A stretch of DNA of 64,000 nt from Silene latifolia (lineage: Eukaryota > Streptophyta > Magnoliopsida > Caryophyllales > Caryophyllaceae): positions 307,743,738 to 307,807,737 of the forward strand of contig NC_133537.1 in NCBI RefSeq assembly GCF_048544455.1, in the 5' to 3' direction. Shown piece after piece: positions 32,065 through 44,606 of the stretch. The notes under the pieces are model-generated. The model made no database searches. It was given only the letters and a program-made list of their open reading frames with translations, and was not told where the DNA came from. The position numbers and the translations under genes were made by a program. The first letter of the stretch is position 1; each line of letters opens with the position of its first letter.

Positions 32065-34001
32065 ATTGTTAAATACATGCATGTTGTCTTAAGACGATTT
32101 TAGTAATTTATGAGATAAATTAATAAAATTGATATTATGTTACTAAAATTAGTTTTATCACATAATATAGTCTTGCATGCAAATAATCTGGTCTTAGGAT
32201 GATATGGGACGAAAATTTGATTTTTGTTAAATTTTTCCACTTTTTATAACTTAAATTGGCATAAAATTGAGTAAAAATGCATTAAAATTAATTAAGAGTT
32301 AATTTAATTTGGTTGCATGTTAATTTTATGCATGTTTATTTAGAAATAACCATTTGCATGTTCTATTTATGAGATAAGTAGATACTTTAAATTAATGTGA
32401 TTAATTTAGGTTGTTTATTAATTTTTATTTGATAAAAATGGGTAAATAATGGTTATTTTGTAAATAAATATTGATTTAACTTTAAGGCTCGAAATTTCTG
32501 AATTTTTAGCTCCTGGAAATTGTTCCAAAATGTACTAAATTTTATTTTAAGTCATTTCAATTTTTATGGTTTGATTTAGAATTAAATCGTAAAAATTATC
32601 GCTTTACCGATTAAATTGTGAAATCGTTTTAAATAAATTTCAAAAACAAAAATTTTCACTTGCATGGCATTTTTGGTGTAAGACCAGAATATTCATGGTT
32701 TTGAAATTTATTTTTCCATAAATTTTTATATTAAATGGAATTTTTGTATGATAATTGTGAATTATTATATCATTTTTTTGTCACAATTGTGTTTTTAATT
32801 CCCATATAAATTCAAGATAATTGTTGAGAATAATTATTTTGATATTAGACCATATTAGAATGATGAGTAAGTCTTAAAAGTGTTTTAAGAATTGATTATG
32901 AATTTTTCATTGGTAAAAAATTCCGTCAAAGCAAGCTCAAGTGATCGTTGTTGGTAAGTTAGACGATTTGGCATGTCATTTTTCATAATGCATTTTATTA
33001 TTCATTTAGATGAATGTTTTTTTAGAATTATAATTATGTAATTTTTCCTAATATGGCCATAGGTAGAAGTTGGTATTTCCCGAAATGTAAGGGAATATCG
33101 ACTTGTTTTGTAATTAATTGCGATTTCGCATCGCCTAATTTGTAATTAATTAATAGTTTTATTTTAATTTTATTACAAATTGTATAATAGGGTATTGTTA
33201 TGTAATTTAATTATTAGTAATTAGATGAAGCTTCTAAAGACGGAGTTTTCATGTAGACGGTGTTTTCGAAAAGGCCTTCCGAAATCCTAAAGAAGGAGGA
33301 CAATTTATGAAGACTCAAGGGACCAAGGAGTTGGTTTCCAAAGTGTAATAATTTTAGTTAATTAGATTAACTAGGTGGCCATATTAGGACTTGTTTGTTT
33401 TAATTCTTCTATGCATTCATGCCAAATCGTCACTACATGTTTTATTTTTTGTTGTTATCGATTTAATCGTCTAGCATTCACTAATTTTGTTCACTTAAAA
33501 GTGATAGACAATTAAATTGATAAGATCTCTCACATTTGTTTAAAATTGAGATTAAGCCTTACCAAATAAAAGCACCTATGAATCCCTTCTTCATTAGAGG
33601 TAGGTTCGGATCACCGAGGTACACTCTTTTTACGTTGGGTAAGTAGGGTAATAAAAGTTATTACGCGTGAAAATTGGTTGGACTCAACGGGATAAATATG
33701 GGTTGAATCGGTCCACCGTGCCCATATTTATTCTGGGGCTAAAAGATAGATTTTAAGAAAATCCGTCAACCAAGAGTTCTAGTAGTAGAATCAGTCAAAA
33801 TGTTGACTCACCAAATTTATATAAATATGGGTTGAATCGGTCCACCGTGCCCGTGTTTATATAAAATTGGATCTTAGAATCATTTATATAATTCATTGGG
33901 AGATCATTATATAAATGGGAACTTGTTAAATAGTTTCACAAGTTAAATATTTCTAGACGATAAATGTTAATCTTTCCTTTATTTCCTTTGTAGTAATCAC
34001 G
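32065..34001 (+). other. Leader of inner Copia element, about 1.9 kb
   Basis: The leader is long and AT-rich with no substantial ORF. A 45-bp segment containing ATATGGGTTGAATCGGTCCA and CCGTGCCC is repeated at about 33697 and 33825. It is unusually long for a Copia leader. Confidence 0.65.
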
Positions 34002-34890
34002 ATGACTTCTACTAGTGAAACCGCCACTATAGCTAGAGATTCATGGCTACGTTCTTTTATGGACAAATATGTATTAAAAGCCGACGGTAGTAATTTTAAA
34101 GATTGGGAGGAACAACTTCGATTAGCTGCCGCAGGTGATGGCAAATTACGCTACCTTGTCGATCCCTCTCCCCCTTCGCCTAGTACTAGGGCCCTTTGCC
34201 GATGTAAGGGAGGCTTTTTCAAATTATCAAAAGGAATCCGCTGCAATAAAAAATGTTTTGATTTTTTCAATGGATCCTGCTTTACAAAGGTAATGTGTCA
34301 AGTTTCGCGATGCACATGAAGTATTCTCGAGGCTTTCTACTATGTTTTCTCAAGCCCCGAGAATAATTGATATGACACCATTGTTCGTTTCTTTGAGGCT
34401 AACCTCAAATATGGTCAACCTGTAAGTTCACACGTACTTAAAATGATTGAGTACGTGGAAACTTTAGAGGGGTTGGGATGCAAGATCCCCGACGAACTTG
34501 TGGTGGACCGAGTGCTCCACTCTCTCTCGCACGTCAAGGGATTTACCCAATTTAGGGTAAATTACAATATGACAAACATGAGAAAGAGTTTACATGAGCT
34601 CCATTCTCTGCTTGTGCAAGCAGAGAAGGACATGGGATTGAGTGGGAGTACGAGGAAAGATGTGCTTGCGATTAACGTGAAGGGGAAGAAGCAGTTTAAG
34701 AGGAACGCGGGTAAGAAGCCCGTTCAGGTGGAGGGCAAAGGTAAAGCAATTGCGAATTGCTCTACCAAGCAAAAACCTATAAAGGGTAATCCTCTTAAAG
34801 ATACTTGTAATTATTGTAATAACAAGGGACATTGGAGACGTAATTGTACAAAGTACCTGGATGACATAAAAGCTGGCATTGTGAAGCCGA
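34002..34890 (+). pseudogene. Inner Copia gag
   Basis: The first part (ATG at 34002) reads MTSTSETATIARDSWLRSFM and KADGSNFKDWEEQLRL, a Copia Gag N-terminus. The frame breaks near 34200-34320 and resumes at 34443 (MIEYVETLEGLGCKIPDELV). A zinc knuckle CX2CX4HX4C (CNYCNNKGHWRRNC) is near 34810. Gag packages element RNA. The frame breaks make it inactive. Confidence 0.85.
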
Positions 34891-36264
34891 CATGTAATTT
34901 CTCAACTGAATCTTTTATGATAGACATAAATTATGCTTCAAATACAACTTGGTTATTAGATACTGGTTGTGGTTCTCACTTGTGTAATCATTTGCAGGGC
35001 CTAAAAAGCATAAGAAAGCTAAACAAGGGTGATGTCGATCTCCGAATGGGAAACGGGTCTAAAGTAGCTGTCGTCTCTGTAGGAACTTATGTACTTAGTT
35101 TAGCTTCGGGGTTGGAGTTACATCTTAATAATTGTTATTTTGTACCAACGCTATCTAGAAATATAATATCCGTATCTATGTTAGACACAGAAGGGTTTTC
35201 CTTTGTAATTAAAGACAAGTGTTGTACTTTTTCCCTTAATGGGATTATATATAGTCAAGCTATTTCAATCAATGGTATTTACATTCTAGATACTTGCAAT
35301 GATGTTTATCATTTAGATAATAAAAGACTCAAAACAGGTGATCCCGATCAATCTTATTTATGGCATTGTCGCTTAGGACACATTAACGAGAGAAGCGCAT
35401 TAAAAGACTAGTGTCGACTGGTGTAATTAAACCTTTTGATTTCGAATCATTTGGTACATGCGAATCTTGTCTTCTTGGCAAGATGACTCGTTCACCTTCT
35501 CTAGGAAAATGATCTCGAGCTAGTGAGTTATTGGGTTTAATACATACCGATGTTTGTGGCCCAATGACAGTCACTGCTAGAGGTAATTATGACTATTTCA
35601 TTACTTTTACCGATGACATGAGTAGATATGGGTATATCTACTTAATGAGGTATAAAAGTGAAGCTTTTGATAAGTTCAAAGAGTTTCAGAATGAAGTAGA
35701 AAACCAATTAAATAAGAAGATTAAAGCATTACGATCAGATCGTGGTGGGGAATATTTAAGCAATGACTTTAAAGATCACCTTATAAACTGTGGTATTGTA
35801 TCTCAGTTAACTCCTCCTGGCACACCACAATTAAATGGTGTGGCTGAAGGAATCGAACTTTATTAGATATGGTTCGATCGATGATGAGTCAGACAGAGTT
35901 ACCTAAGTCATTCTGGGGTTTTGCCATTTTATATGTTGTACAATCACTTAATAAAAGTCCCACTAAAGCAACTGACAAAACTCCATATGAGATATGGAAA
36001 GGGAAAGTCCCGAATCTGCGATACATGAAAGTATGGGGTTGTGATGCTTATGTCAAGAGTAAGTCTGACGATAAGCTTGTACCTCGTTCTGAAAAGTGTA
36101 TTTTTGTAGGCTACCCTAAGGAAACTTGTGGATATTACTTCTACAATAGTAACGAGAACAAAGTGTCTGTAGCTCGTGAAGCTGTCTTTCTAGAAAAAGA
36201 GTTTATTTCTAGAAGACAGAGTGGGAGAAAATTTGAACTTGACGAAGTTCAAGAGCCACACTGA
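34891..36264 (+). pseudogene. Inner Copia protease and integrase
   Basis: The protease active site is WLLDTGCGSHLCNH near 34960. The pre-integrase zinc region (LWHCRLGHIN, CESCLLGK) spans 35360-35490. The integrase core shows Asp in IHTDVCG and Asp in RSDRGGEY, with the Glu region at GVAEG near 35845. Breaks are a 1-bp shift near 35385, TGA at 35510, a 1-bp loss near 35848 just at the catalytic Glu, and the stop at 36262. The frames 35531-35866 and 35869-36264 are pieces of one integrase. Confidence 0.88.
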
Positions 36265-37258
36265 TATGACAATACGGAAGATATTCCTTCTACGTCGAAT
36301 CGTTATTGTTCCTTCCGAACCTAGGAGGTCGAAAGGGTTAGTCGCCTTGACTGATAGATACCTTGGTATTATCGAGGAAGATGGTGACTATGAGGTTTTA
36401 CTTTTAGAAAGTGATGAACCCAAGACCTATAAAGCAGCTATTATGAGTTCTGACTCTAAGCTATGGCTCGAAGCCATGCAATCCGAAATGGATTCCATGT
36501 ACGATAATCAGGTATGGGACCTGGTTGACTTACCTAAAGATGTTCGACCTCTTCAGTGTAAGTGGATATTCAAGATTAAAATCGGCATGGATGGACATAA
36601 AGATGTCTACAAAGCTAGATTGGTTGCAAAAGGTTTCACTCAGGTTCATGGTTTACACTATGATGAAACTTTTGCACCAGTTGCTATGCTTAGATCTGTT
36701 CGGATAATGTTAGCGATTGCTGCATTTCATGATTATGAGATATGGCAAATGGATGTCAAAACCGCCTTCCTGAACGGGTTTCTGGAAGAGGAAGTGTTCA
36801 TGACACAACCTGAGGGTTTTGTGGATCCTAAAAATCCTAACAAAGTATGCAAACTTAAGAGATCCATTTATGGTCTTAAGCAAGCGTCAAGGAGTTGGAA
36901 TCATCGTTTTGATCATGTTATTAAACAGAATGGTTTTTCTCGAAGTGTTGAGGAACCATGTTTATACATGAAGTTTAGTGGGAGTAAATTTGTTTTCTTA
37001 CTTCTTTATGTGGACGACATATTACTCATTGGGAATGATGTTGATATGCTTGCTTCAGTTAAGAAGTGGTTGGGAAATCGATTCCAAATGAAAGATTCGG
37101 GAGAAGCTCGGCGCATCTTGGGTATCCGTATCTATAGGGATAGATCCAAAAGGATATTAGCATTGAGTCAAGAAGCCTATATCGATAAGATTCTTGGCCG
37201 ATTCAATATGAAAAACTCCAAGAGAGGTTTTCTACCTATAGCGATGGGATCACTTTGA
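36221..37258 (+). pseudogene. Inner Copia reverse transcriptase
   Basis: The frame is open for about 345 codons with WLEAMQSEMDSMYDNQVWDL, KARLVAKGFTQ, MDVKTAFLNG, YGLKQASRSWN and LLLYVDDILLIG. All RT motifs are visible. The frame ends near 37256, before the RT-RNase H connection is complete. It overlaps the integrase frame by 44 bp in another frame, which marks an indel. Confidence 0.9.
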
Positions 37259-37990
37259 GTAAGTCACGGTGTCTTGCGAGCCTAAGGATATTGAACGCAT
37301 GAAATCGATTCCCTATGCTTCCGTTGTTGGATCGATCATGTATGCTATGATGTGTTCTCGTCCCGACGTCTCGTATGCTTTGAGTATGACGAGTCGTTTT
37401 TTCGAAAACTCCGGTGAGAGTCATTTGGATAGCCGTCAAGAATATTACGAAGTACTTGAGAAGGACTAAAGATTCATTCTTAGTGTTTGGAGGAGAATCG
37501 GAATTACGTATAAGAGGTTATACGGATGCCAGTTTCCAAACCGATAGGGATGATTTGAAATCCCAGTCTGGTTTTGTCTTTTTCTTTGAACGGAGGGGCG
37601 GTTTTTTGGAGAAGTTTTAAAGAGTCGTGATTGCTGATTCTACAATGGAAGTGAGTACATTGCGCCTCGAAGCCGCAAAAGAAATTGTTTGGATTAGGCG
37701 ATTTTAGAAGGACCGAAAGTAGTTCCGACCGCCGAGGATCCTATCACTTTGTATTGTGATAACGGTGGGGCTATTTTTCAAGCAAAAGAGCCCAAGTCTA
37801 GTAACAAGTCTAGACATGTACTTAGGAAATTTCATGTAATTAGAGATTTAATCGAAAGGAAAGAAATTACGGTTTGTAAGGTTGGGACGGTGACAACATC
37901 GATGATCCTTTAACCAAGCCATTGTCTCAAGCTAAACATGATAGTCATGTAGTTTCGATGGGGTTGAGACGAATGCCGAAACTGTTGTAA
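37259..37990 (+). pseudogene. Inner Copia RNase H
   Basis: Fragments in more than one frame read IPYASVVGSIMYAMMCSRPD, GYTDASFQTDRDD, LYCDNGGAIFQAKEP and DPLTKPLS, ending MPKLL and stop at about 37988. The second acidic motif region near 37640 is damaged. RNase H degrades the RNA strand during reverse transcription. Confidence 0.85.
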
Positions 37991-38743
37991 ATTATATGAT
38001 ATGTAATAATCAAAATATTGTATTTATTATTTCATATATGATAAGTTGCATTTATCGTTATATTCAGTTTTATGTCTGAATTTATATACTTTGTTTTCTC
38101 CAAATAGGTTGTAAAGGCAATGTCGAACCCAATTAAGTGAACTGGATTAACATTGTATTTTGTCCCTAGTTACTTAATGAGGTGACGTCTCGGAGTGACT
38201 AGATTGTAAGGCGATAGATGACAGGTTCGACTGTCATATGGTCATAGTGATGACTGGTCGATTACATAGGCATATTGTGAGACAATTTGTCGGACAGTGA
38301 CCGTTTATAGAGTCCTTTTGTTGCTAGGTCGTGGCGAGGATTTCTATTTATTCCCTCGAGTCAATTCTTTAGACTGGTGACTATTTGTCTGAGTTGGTAC
38401 GGTTTTCCGGTGACTTTGGTTTTTGTTCTAGGTCACACCGTAAAAGGAGGCCGATGAGCATTTACTGGGTCATTGTGATCTGTATCGAATGAAGAAAATA
38501 GGTCAACAGGATTTTCCTTTTAAGTTATATTTTATCTCAAGGCCACTCGGGGAGAGATGACTGTGAATGCGTGGCCACGCTCGGATGAGATCTATAGTAG
38601 ATTATCCGGTTAGACAGTCATTCTCCTGATCGAGGAAACCACTTTATGATATGATCACGTGCAAGAACGACCGGAAAGACATCTTGTATTGAGTGGGAGA
38701 TATTATTGGACAAGAGAATTGGTAACGCACACTTGTGTCAGAC
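37991..38743 (+). other. 3' UTR of inner Copia element
   Basis: Non-coding, about 750 bp between the pol stop and the PPT. I see no repeat or ORF of note. Confidence 0.6.
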
Positions 38744-38754
38744 AAGTGGGAGAT
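38744..38754 (+). promoter_or_regulatory. Polypurine tract of inner Copia element
   Basis: AAGTGGGAGAT directly precedes the 3' LTR. Confidence 0.8.
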
Positions 38755-40024
38755 TGTTGGAGTAGTGTCCTCCACAATAAGTGCGTTTACATATTAAATC
38801 TCGTAAAAGGAATATCAGGGATTTATTTATTTATTTGTCGGTGATCGTCGTTAATCGGTAATGATTGGTGACTAGAGTTTGACATTTTTGTCGTGTGTGA
38901 CGGCGGTGATCAGCTGATCCCTTTAGGTCACACCTATTGGATGACGCCCAAATAGAATAAATTAATTGTTTGTATGAGATACGAGATAATTAATTCCTTG
39001 TATTATTTGACTCTTAGTTAGTCACATAAATGTATTATTTGATGACGGGTTACGAACTCGGGACAAAGAGATTTATTATTTAATTATGAGATATTTAAAT
39101 AATAAATGATTAGAATTTATTAATTAATTGTTAATTAATTAATTTTATACGATATGTGTATATGTTTTGAGGTGGAATTAATTAGCTATTAAATTTTACA
39201 AGAGGTTGTAAAATTAGCTAAATGGGTTAATATTGACACATTGTATGTTGATAAAATGGTCTTATGATTACTTAATAGTTAAGTAGTCATTGGTAGTTAA
39301 TTTATATTATTTAAGTGTTAAATAAATTAAATTAATATTTAATTATGTAAGATAATTAAATATACGACTTATAAGCATTTGTGGGACAAATATCGAAAAC
39401 CGAAATGGACCAAAAGTAGTCCACATATACTGGTTTTTTGAGGACATCACAAGTGTCCTTTAGGTGGATTTTTCCACTTATAATTGTCCCCTCAAATTGC
39501 CTATAAATACCATTGAAACTCCACCATTTCTCTAGTTGGAAAAATTTGAAGAAAAATTGGTCTAGGTTCATATACACTACCTAAAGACCAATTTTTTCTT
39601 CTTATTTTGTTCATCTTTTATATCAAAAACATATATAAATATTAACTAATAATATTATCAAAGTAATAATATTTATTAGTACATCATATATACAATTAAA
39701 CAAGGTTTACTACTACATATATCTAGTTAGTATTGTAGTAGTATTTTGGGTTGATTCTTGGGTGTATCCTTAGGAGACCATCTTTTTGGTGGTTTGTTGT
39801 CTTGGAGGATCATCCATTTTCATAGCTCAAGAACAACATCAAGGAAGGAGTCCTTGAGTTGTGCCCAAAACTTGCCTTATACAATGTAAGGAACTTTTGT
39901 CTTAAGATGGTTTAATACCATCTTTTATACTTTTATTTGCATGCATGTAGATTTAGACCATTTTAAATTAATTTGTAATTTTAATATCATAAGATGAGTA
40001 TTAATATGGTCTAAATAACTAACA
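38755..40024 (+). repeat. 3' LTR of inner Copia element
   Basis: 1270 bp, nearly identical to 30780-32050, with TATAAATA at 39502-39509. Confidence 0.95.
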
Positions 40025-40029
40025 GGGTG

Positions 40030-40954
40030 GTGTCTGATCAGGGGTGGAGGGCAGAGTGGCTGCAGGGTTGGGGAGGAGTGTGACCATCCAGTCCGTGACA
40101 GAATGTAGACTGGGCAATGGTGGAGTGGAGGTGAGACGTGGAAAGGGAAAGGAGGTTTCCACGAATTTGACGTGACGGGAGACATAGATTTTGGATGTAA
40201 TGGGATCAAGGCAGTAGTACGCACTTTGTGTGGGTGAGTAACCGACAAAGATACATGGTGTAGAACGGGGTTCTAGCTTCTAATGTGTGTATGGACGGAG
40301 CTAGGGGTAGCAAAGACAACCAAAACAACGAAGTTTGGCGTAGTTGGGATCAAACCCGAATAGACAAGTAAAGGGAGATGAGTGTTTTAATGTAGGTGTT
40401 GGTAAACGATTTATGAGGTACGTGGCAGTGGCAAACGCGTGAGGCCAGTACGAAGTGGGCATGGAGGCGTGTGTGAGTAAGGCTAAACCAGTTTCGACAA
40501 TATGTCGTTGACGACGTTCGGAGTAACCATTGAGCTCCGGTGTGTGTGGTGGTGTTGTGAGATGGCCAATACCATTAGCAGCTAAATTGTGAGACATCTT
40601 GACATACTCACCACCATTATCAGAATATAGTTGAAGTATGGGACGATTGAAATATTTTTCAACCAAGGTGCAGAAGCGAATGAATATTTGAGTCGAATCT
40701 GATTTTAATTTCATCGGATAAAACCAAATAAATTTTGTAAAATGATCAACAAAAATGATATAGTATTTAAATCCGTCATGAGACATAATAGGTGAGGACC
40801 AAACATCCGAGAAAATTAAATCCAAAGGAGCAGTAGAACGAATTGTATTTTGATGAAAAGCTAACTTATGACTCTTGTGAATATCACATGAGTTACAATT
40901 ATTAATGAATGAAGACGGAATATCTAAATTAAAACGAGTGCGTAAAAACTTCAA
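40030..40954 (-). pseudogene. Outer Copia integrase and start of linker
   Basis: On the minus strand the zinc-region tail CNSCDIHKSHK is followed by Asp in IFSDVWSS, Asp in LYSDNGGEY and Glu in NGYSERRQR, a complete D,D,E set. The frame stops at 40303 (CLCYP then TAG, where TGG is expected in this family), so the C-terminal part (CIFVGYS-type block) continues only past the stop. It is then cut by the inner element at 40025. Confidence 0.88.
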
Positions 40955-41106
40955 AATTGGGATAGACGGGTGGCCAAACTTGTGATGCCAATCCGGGGAA
41001 GATGAGACCTGACAGACGTGAAGAGAAGGGGCAGAAAGATGACATTCATAGACGCCGTCTTTAAGCTGTCCGTGAAGAAGAGTGCGGCCCGAGATTTTGT
41101 CCTTTA

Positions 41107-41770
41107 TTAAATAAGAAACAGAGTAAATTCACAAATAGTGTTATTGTCATGACAAAGTTTTGAGATTGAAATAATGTTACGAGAAAGACGAGGCACACAC
41201 AAAACATCATTGAATTTTAAGGAAGAAGACTCGGATGCAGGAAAAACGAACGAACCTATATGAGTTACGGGTAAGGAAGAGCCATCAGCAATAACAATTT
41301 CATCACCACCATCGTAGGGTGAATGAAGAGCTAGAGTATCGAGGTCCTTTGTGAGATGATGTGACGCGCCACTGTCGAGTAAATAGCCAGAGGCCGTGGG
41401 TATGGCAGAGGAGGGACCAGTGGCGGTGTGAGCTTGTGGCGAGGAGCGTGGTTGTCTGTTCAAGGTACGAGACGGAAGAACTACATTGGGATAATCCCGC
41501 TTAAACTTGAAGCAGAAAAACAGAACGTGGCCTTTTGCACCACAGTACTGACATGAGCCTTTAAAAGGAGGGTCTTGTTTGTGGTGATTAGCATCTGACT
41601 GGGGTTGAGCTGTTGGTGTCGGGGAACGAGGGTAGGGATTGTGGGAGCGAGAGGAGGATGCAGCATGAACTGTGGCAGGGAAGGGAGATGGCGTGGTATT
41701 GTGACTGGTTGTTAGTTCAAAATTAAGGAGTTTTTCATGGAGAGATTCAAAAGATATGGGTTCGTCATGA
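41107..41770 (-). pseudogene. Outer Copia zinc knuckle and protease
   Basis: On the minus strand the zinc knuckle CQYCGAKGHVLFFC is near 41545. The protease motif YLLDSGASHHLTKD is near 41385, followed by CVPRLSRNIISISKLCHDNN. The frame ends at 41107. The stretch down to 40955 is the damaged pre-integrase region. Confidence 0.85.
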
Positions 41771-41772
41771 GC

Positions 41773-42363
41773 TTATACGGCATCGATGACGGAATGATAA
41801 ATTGAATAATCGAGACCTCGAATAATTTTTGCAACGAGGTCTTCATGGTCCATGGGTTTTCCGAGAACGGCTAATTTACCGGCACAAGATTTAATTGAAT
41901 GCATGTACTCGGTAATTCTTTGGTTGGTTTTGCGAATAGAATTGAGACGGTCTTTTATTTGAAGAATGTGAGCACAAGATGGGTTCGCGTAGGTGGTCGC
42001 GAGTGTAGTCCAAACATCATGTGTGGTGGGGGTTCGCATGACGAGAGAATGAATGGTGGGGTCAAGGGTGCCGAGAAGAGCACCTTTGAGAAGATGGTCT
42101 TGGCGTTTCCAAGTCATGTGGGCTGGGTTAGAGATAGTTTTGCCTTTGGTGGCATCACTGGGGTCGGCTATGGTGGCCGGAGGACATGGGTGAGTTCCAT
42201 CAAGGAATTTGAGTAGGCCGTATCCGAATAATAGTGACTCGATTTGATCGTGCCACGACATATAGGTTAAAGGTGTTAGCTTGTCGACAATGGAAAGATT
42301 GACAAGAAGAAGAGGAACCAATGGTTCATGGGTGTTGGGTAGGGTGGCAGCGGAGGTGGCCAT
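41773..42363 (-). pseudogene. Outer Copia gag
   Basis: It starts MATSAATLPNTHEPLVPLLL at 42363 and contains LTYMSWHDQIESLLFGYGL, TWKRQDHLLKGALLGTLDP and RITEYMHSIKSCAGKLAVLG, all Copia Gag (UBN2-type) features. TAA at 41775 stops it; the same frame then continues with AHDEPISFESLHEKLLNFEL, so the stop is secondary, probably CAA to TAA. Confidence 0.9.
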
Positions 42364-42415
42364 GGGGTAGAGGCAGGCGGAAAAAAATTAGGGTTTTAGG
42401 CTTTAGGATCGTAGT

Positions 42416-42427
42416 ATTCTGATACCA
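42416..42427 (-). promoter_or_regulatory. Primer-binding site of outer Copia element
   Basis: TGGTATCAGAAT on the minus strand directly follows the LTR end. It matches the initiator-Met tRNA complement with a change near the end. Confidence 0.85.
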
Positions 42428-42602
42428 TGTAAAGAATGGATGTAAGTAATATTTGCATTGATGATTCTATATGATTACAATAGGGAAGTATTTATACAAA
42501 TGAGATGACTTGATGAGCAAGCTAATAAAACTAGAAATACCATAATTACAAAGATACGGTGAATAAGAAATATACACAAAATATTACGTAATATCTTTAA
42601 CA
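42428..42602 (-). repeat. 5' LTR of outer Copia element
   Basis: 175 bp, four differences from 28784-28958 by eye, followed by the AAGTA duplication at 42603-42607. Confidence 0.93.
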
Positions 42603-42799
42603 AAGTAAATGTGCAAGTTTAATTTAATAGAATATTGGTGCATGTAATCCGTTTATGTGTGAGCTTTTATAGTTAAAGCAAAATCATGATTAGATGAACA
42701 TTTGATTCAAGACAAAGTAGCGATGCATTAACAAGACAAGAACTTAAGAAAATCACAAGCTATTTTATGAAGATCATGACTTGCATCTAAGGTCATGAC

Positions 42800-43872
42800 T
42801 TGCATGAAAGCTCAATTATTCTCTTTATACATCAATGGAGAAAAATTTGGATACTTTAAAAGGGAAAGGGGATTGAGGTAGGGGATCCAATTTCCCTCCT
42901 AATATTCATCATTTGCATGGAGTACTTAACAAGAACAATAAATTATGCCACCACAAGATGACCATTTCAGTATCATTTCATGTGTGGAGGGGTAAAACTC
43001 AATTATACTACTCATGAAAATATTTTTCACATTCTCCATGACCTCAGGATTAACATTGAATGCATCCTAATATGAGGCTTACTATAATGGTGTGAATGAG
43101 GAACTCAAGGTGAAAGTAAGAAGAACAATTGGGTTTTGTAGAGGAAAAGCTGCCTTTTATTTTTTTAGGGGTGCCCATTAATTCGGGTAGATTGACCAAG
43201 GCTGAAGGGAATGTTCTTATTGAAAAGAGGATCAAGAGAGTAAGAAATTTAGGGACAAGAAGACTTTTATATGCAGGTAGACTCACCCTCATAAATTTTG
43301 TTCTCAATACCCTTTATACATATTAGGTTGTCATATTTATCATCCCAAAAAGGGTGATTGTAAGGATTAAAAGCATCTGCAGGAACTTCTTGTGGGATAG
43401 TAGCTTTGAATACCACAAAGTTCCCCTGGTGGCATGGAAAAAAGTGACAATCCCTAAAATTGAAGGGGGACTGGGTATAAAACAAGCAGGTATATTGAAC
43501 ATTGCAGTAGTAGCAAAGCTTGTGGATTGGATCCACTGTAAAACATATAAATTGTGGGTAAGATGGGTTCATCAAGTTTACATAAAATAACAAGATCGGA
43601 GTAGTTACACTCCTCCCACTCATGTAAGCTGGAGTTGGCGGAATATATGTAAAGTAAAGGAGAAAATGAAGGATGGTTATCCTAATGGAAAATACAAGAA
43701 AATGGGTATACTATAAAAGGCGGATATGAATGGCTAAGGGACAAAAAACAGAAAGTCAGCTGCCAGGTGCAAACCTGGAACCCTTGGAACATTCTAAAGC
43801 ATCGATGATTGTGTGGATGGTAATGCAAAAAGGCCAGAATACGAGAGACAAACTCCTTTGACTGGGATGTTG
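42800..43872 (+). pseudogene. LINE reverse-transcriptase C-terminal fragment
   Basis: Decayed frames read SLYING..FGYF, GDPISLLIFIICMEYL (RT motif), then FIFLGVPINSGRLTKAEGNV, LLYAGRLTLINFVLNTLYTY, ICRNFLWDSS, GGLGIKQAGILN and a zf-RVT-like region (WNPWNILKHRSMIVW). That order is the C-terminal half of a plant L1-type ORF2. The catalytic FADD segment is not recognisable. It has several stops and frame changes, and is truncated at the right by an LTR fragment at 43873. Both 5' and 3' ends are missing. Confidence 0.8.
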
Positions 43873-44580
43873 TGTAATACTACGGTTTTCTAGTCCTAGC
43901 GGTACTCGGTCGAGTAGTGCATACTCGGTTGAGTAAGTTATCGAGTGCATTTAAACAGGCTACTATTTTGGGTGCACTCGGCCGAGTTGTGAGGAACTCG
44001 GCCGGGTACTCCAGGTACTCGACCGAGTACCCGGTCTGAGGAAGTATATATAAGTCGTGTTATCGGCTTAATTATTTTATAATTAGTCTTAATCACTTTT
44101 ATTAGCTCTAACGACGTAACACTGGTCTCCAATTATCCTAATCATTTCCAAGGCTAGGGTTCATAGATTTGGAGGTTTACATTCCTCTTTCCGCGTCAAT
44201 TTGATCAGTAAGTATTTTACCCTTTATCATTTATGTATTTTGGTTCTAGTTACAAACCCTAATTAGGTGAATTGGGGGTTTGGGGGTGATTAGCCTTGTT
44301 ATGTGTAGTATATTAATTGTATTATATCATAATAGGTGAGAACTTCATAGAAGAGGCTTTCTTGCATGATTGCCGTGCTTTGATTTGGATTGAAATAAGG
44401 TAGGGTTTCACTACTCAGTTAATTGTATAATTGGTATAAGATTGATTGTGGTTGATTCTATAACATGTATCATCTGGATTGATATTGATTGAGATTATAT
44501 TGTTGATTGGTATTGTTGTTATGGGACCATTTTCGGGAGATGGTTCCAATCTCGTGTTAGCCTCTTGTGGCTCTGTCACA
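43873..44580 (+). repeat. Gypsy LTR fragment (TACTCG-palindrome family), 5' part, plus orientation
   Basis: It starts TGTAATACTACGG and carries palindromes of the form TACTCGGYCGAGTA at 43899-44035. It then matches the full LTR at 51819-53107 up to about its offset 730 (CCTCTTGTGG). Beyond that is a C-rich run, then an inverted fragment of the same family. Confidence 0.75.
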
Positions 44581-44606
44581 ACCCCCCCCACCCCTTTGGC
44601 GGTGTG

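Larger units (their letters stand above)
30780..40024 (+). mobile_element. Inner Ty1/copia retrotransposon, 9.2 kb, nested
   Basis: LTRs are 30780-32050 and 38755-40024, TGTTGGAG...AACTAACA. Target duplications GGGTG are at 30775-30779 and 40025-40029. The initiator-Met PBS is at 32053 and the PPT at 38744. By eye there are about 16 differences between LTRs (near 1.3%), fewer than the outer element's 4 in 175, consistent with nesting order. The order gag, protease, integrase, RT, RNase H is Copia. Coding regions are broken in at least six places. Confidence 0.95.
28784..42602 (-). mobile_element. Outer Ty1/copia retrotransposon with 175-bp LTRs, split by a nested Copia
   Basis: LTRs are 28784-28958 and 42428-42602, flanked by AAGTA at 28779-28783 and 42603-42607. 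I count four differences over 175 bp. The PBS for initiator-Met tRNA directly abuts the right LTR. In the minus direction the order is gag, zinc knuckle, protease, integrase, RT, RNase H, which is the Copia order. Very short LTRs resemble the Ale/Retrofit lineage; that assignment is tentative. A 9.2-kb Copia element with GGGTG duplications is inserted between integrase and RT. Confidence 0.93.

Noticed and set aside
34002..37990. Inner Copia was already dead when it was mobilised
   Set aside because: About six coding breaks in 4 kb is roughly what the number of LTR differences (about 16 in 1.27 kb, several of them indels) would predict after insertion. The claim needs exact counts.
42416..42427. 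Initiator-Met tRNA-like matches (also 32053 and 45869) as tRNA gene pieces
   Set aside because: Each abuts an LTR end in the position of a primer-binding site and no cloverleaf follows.
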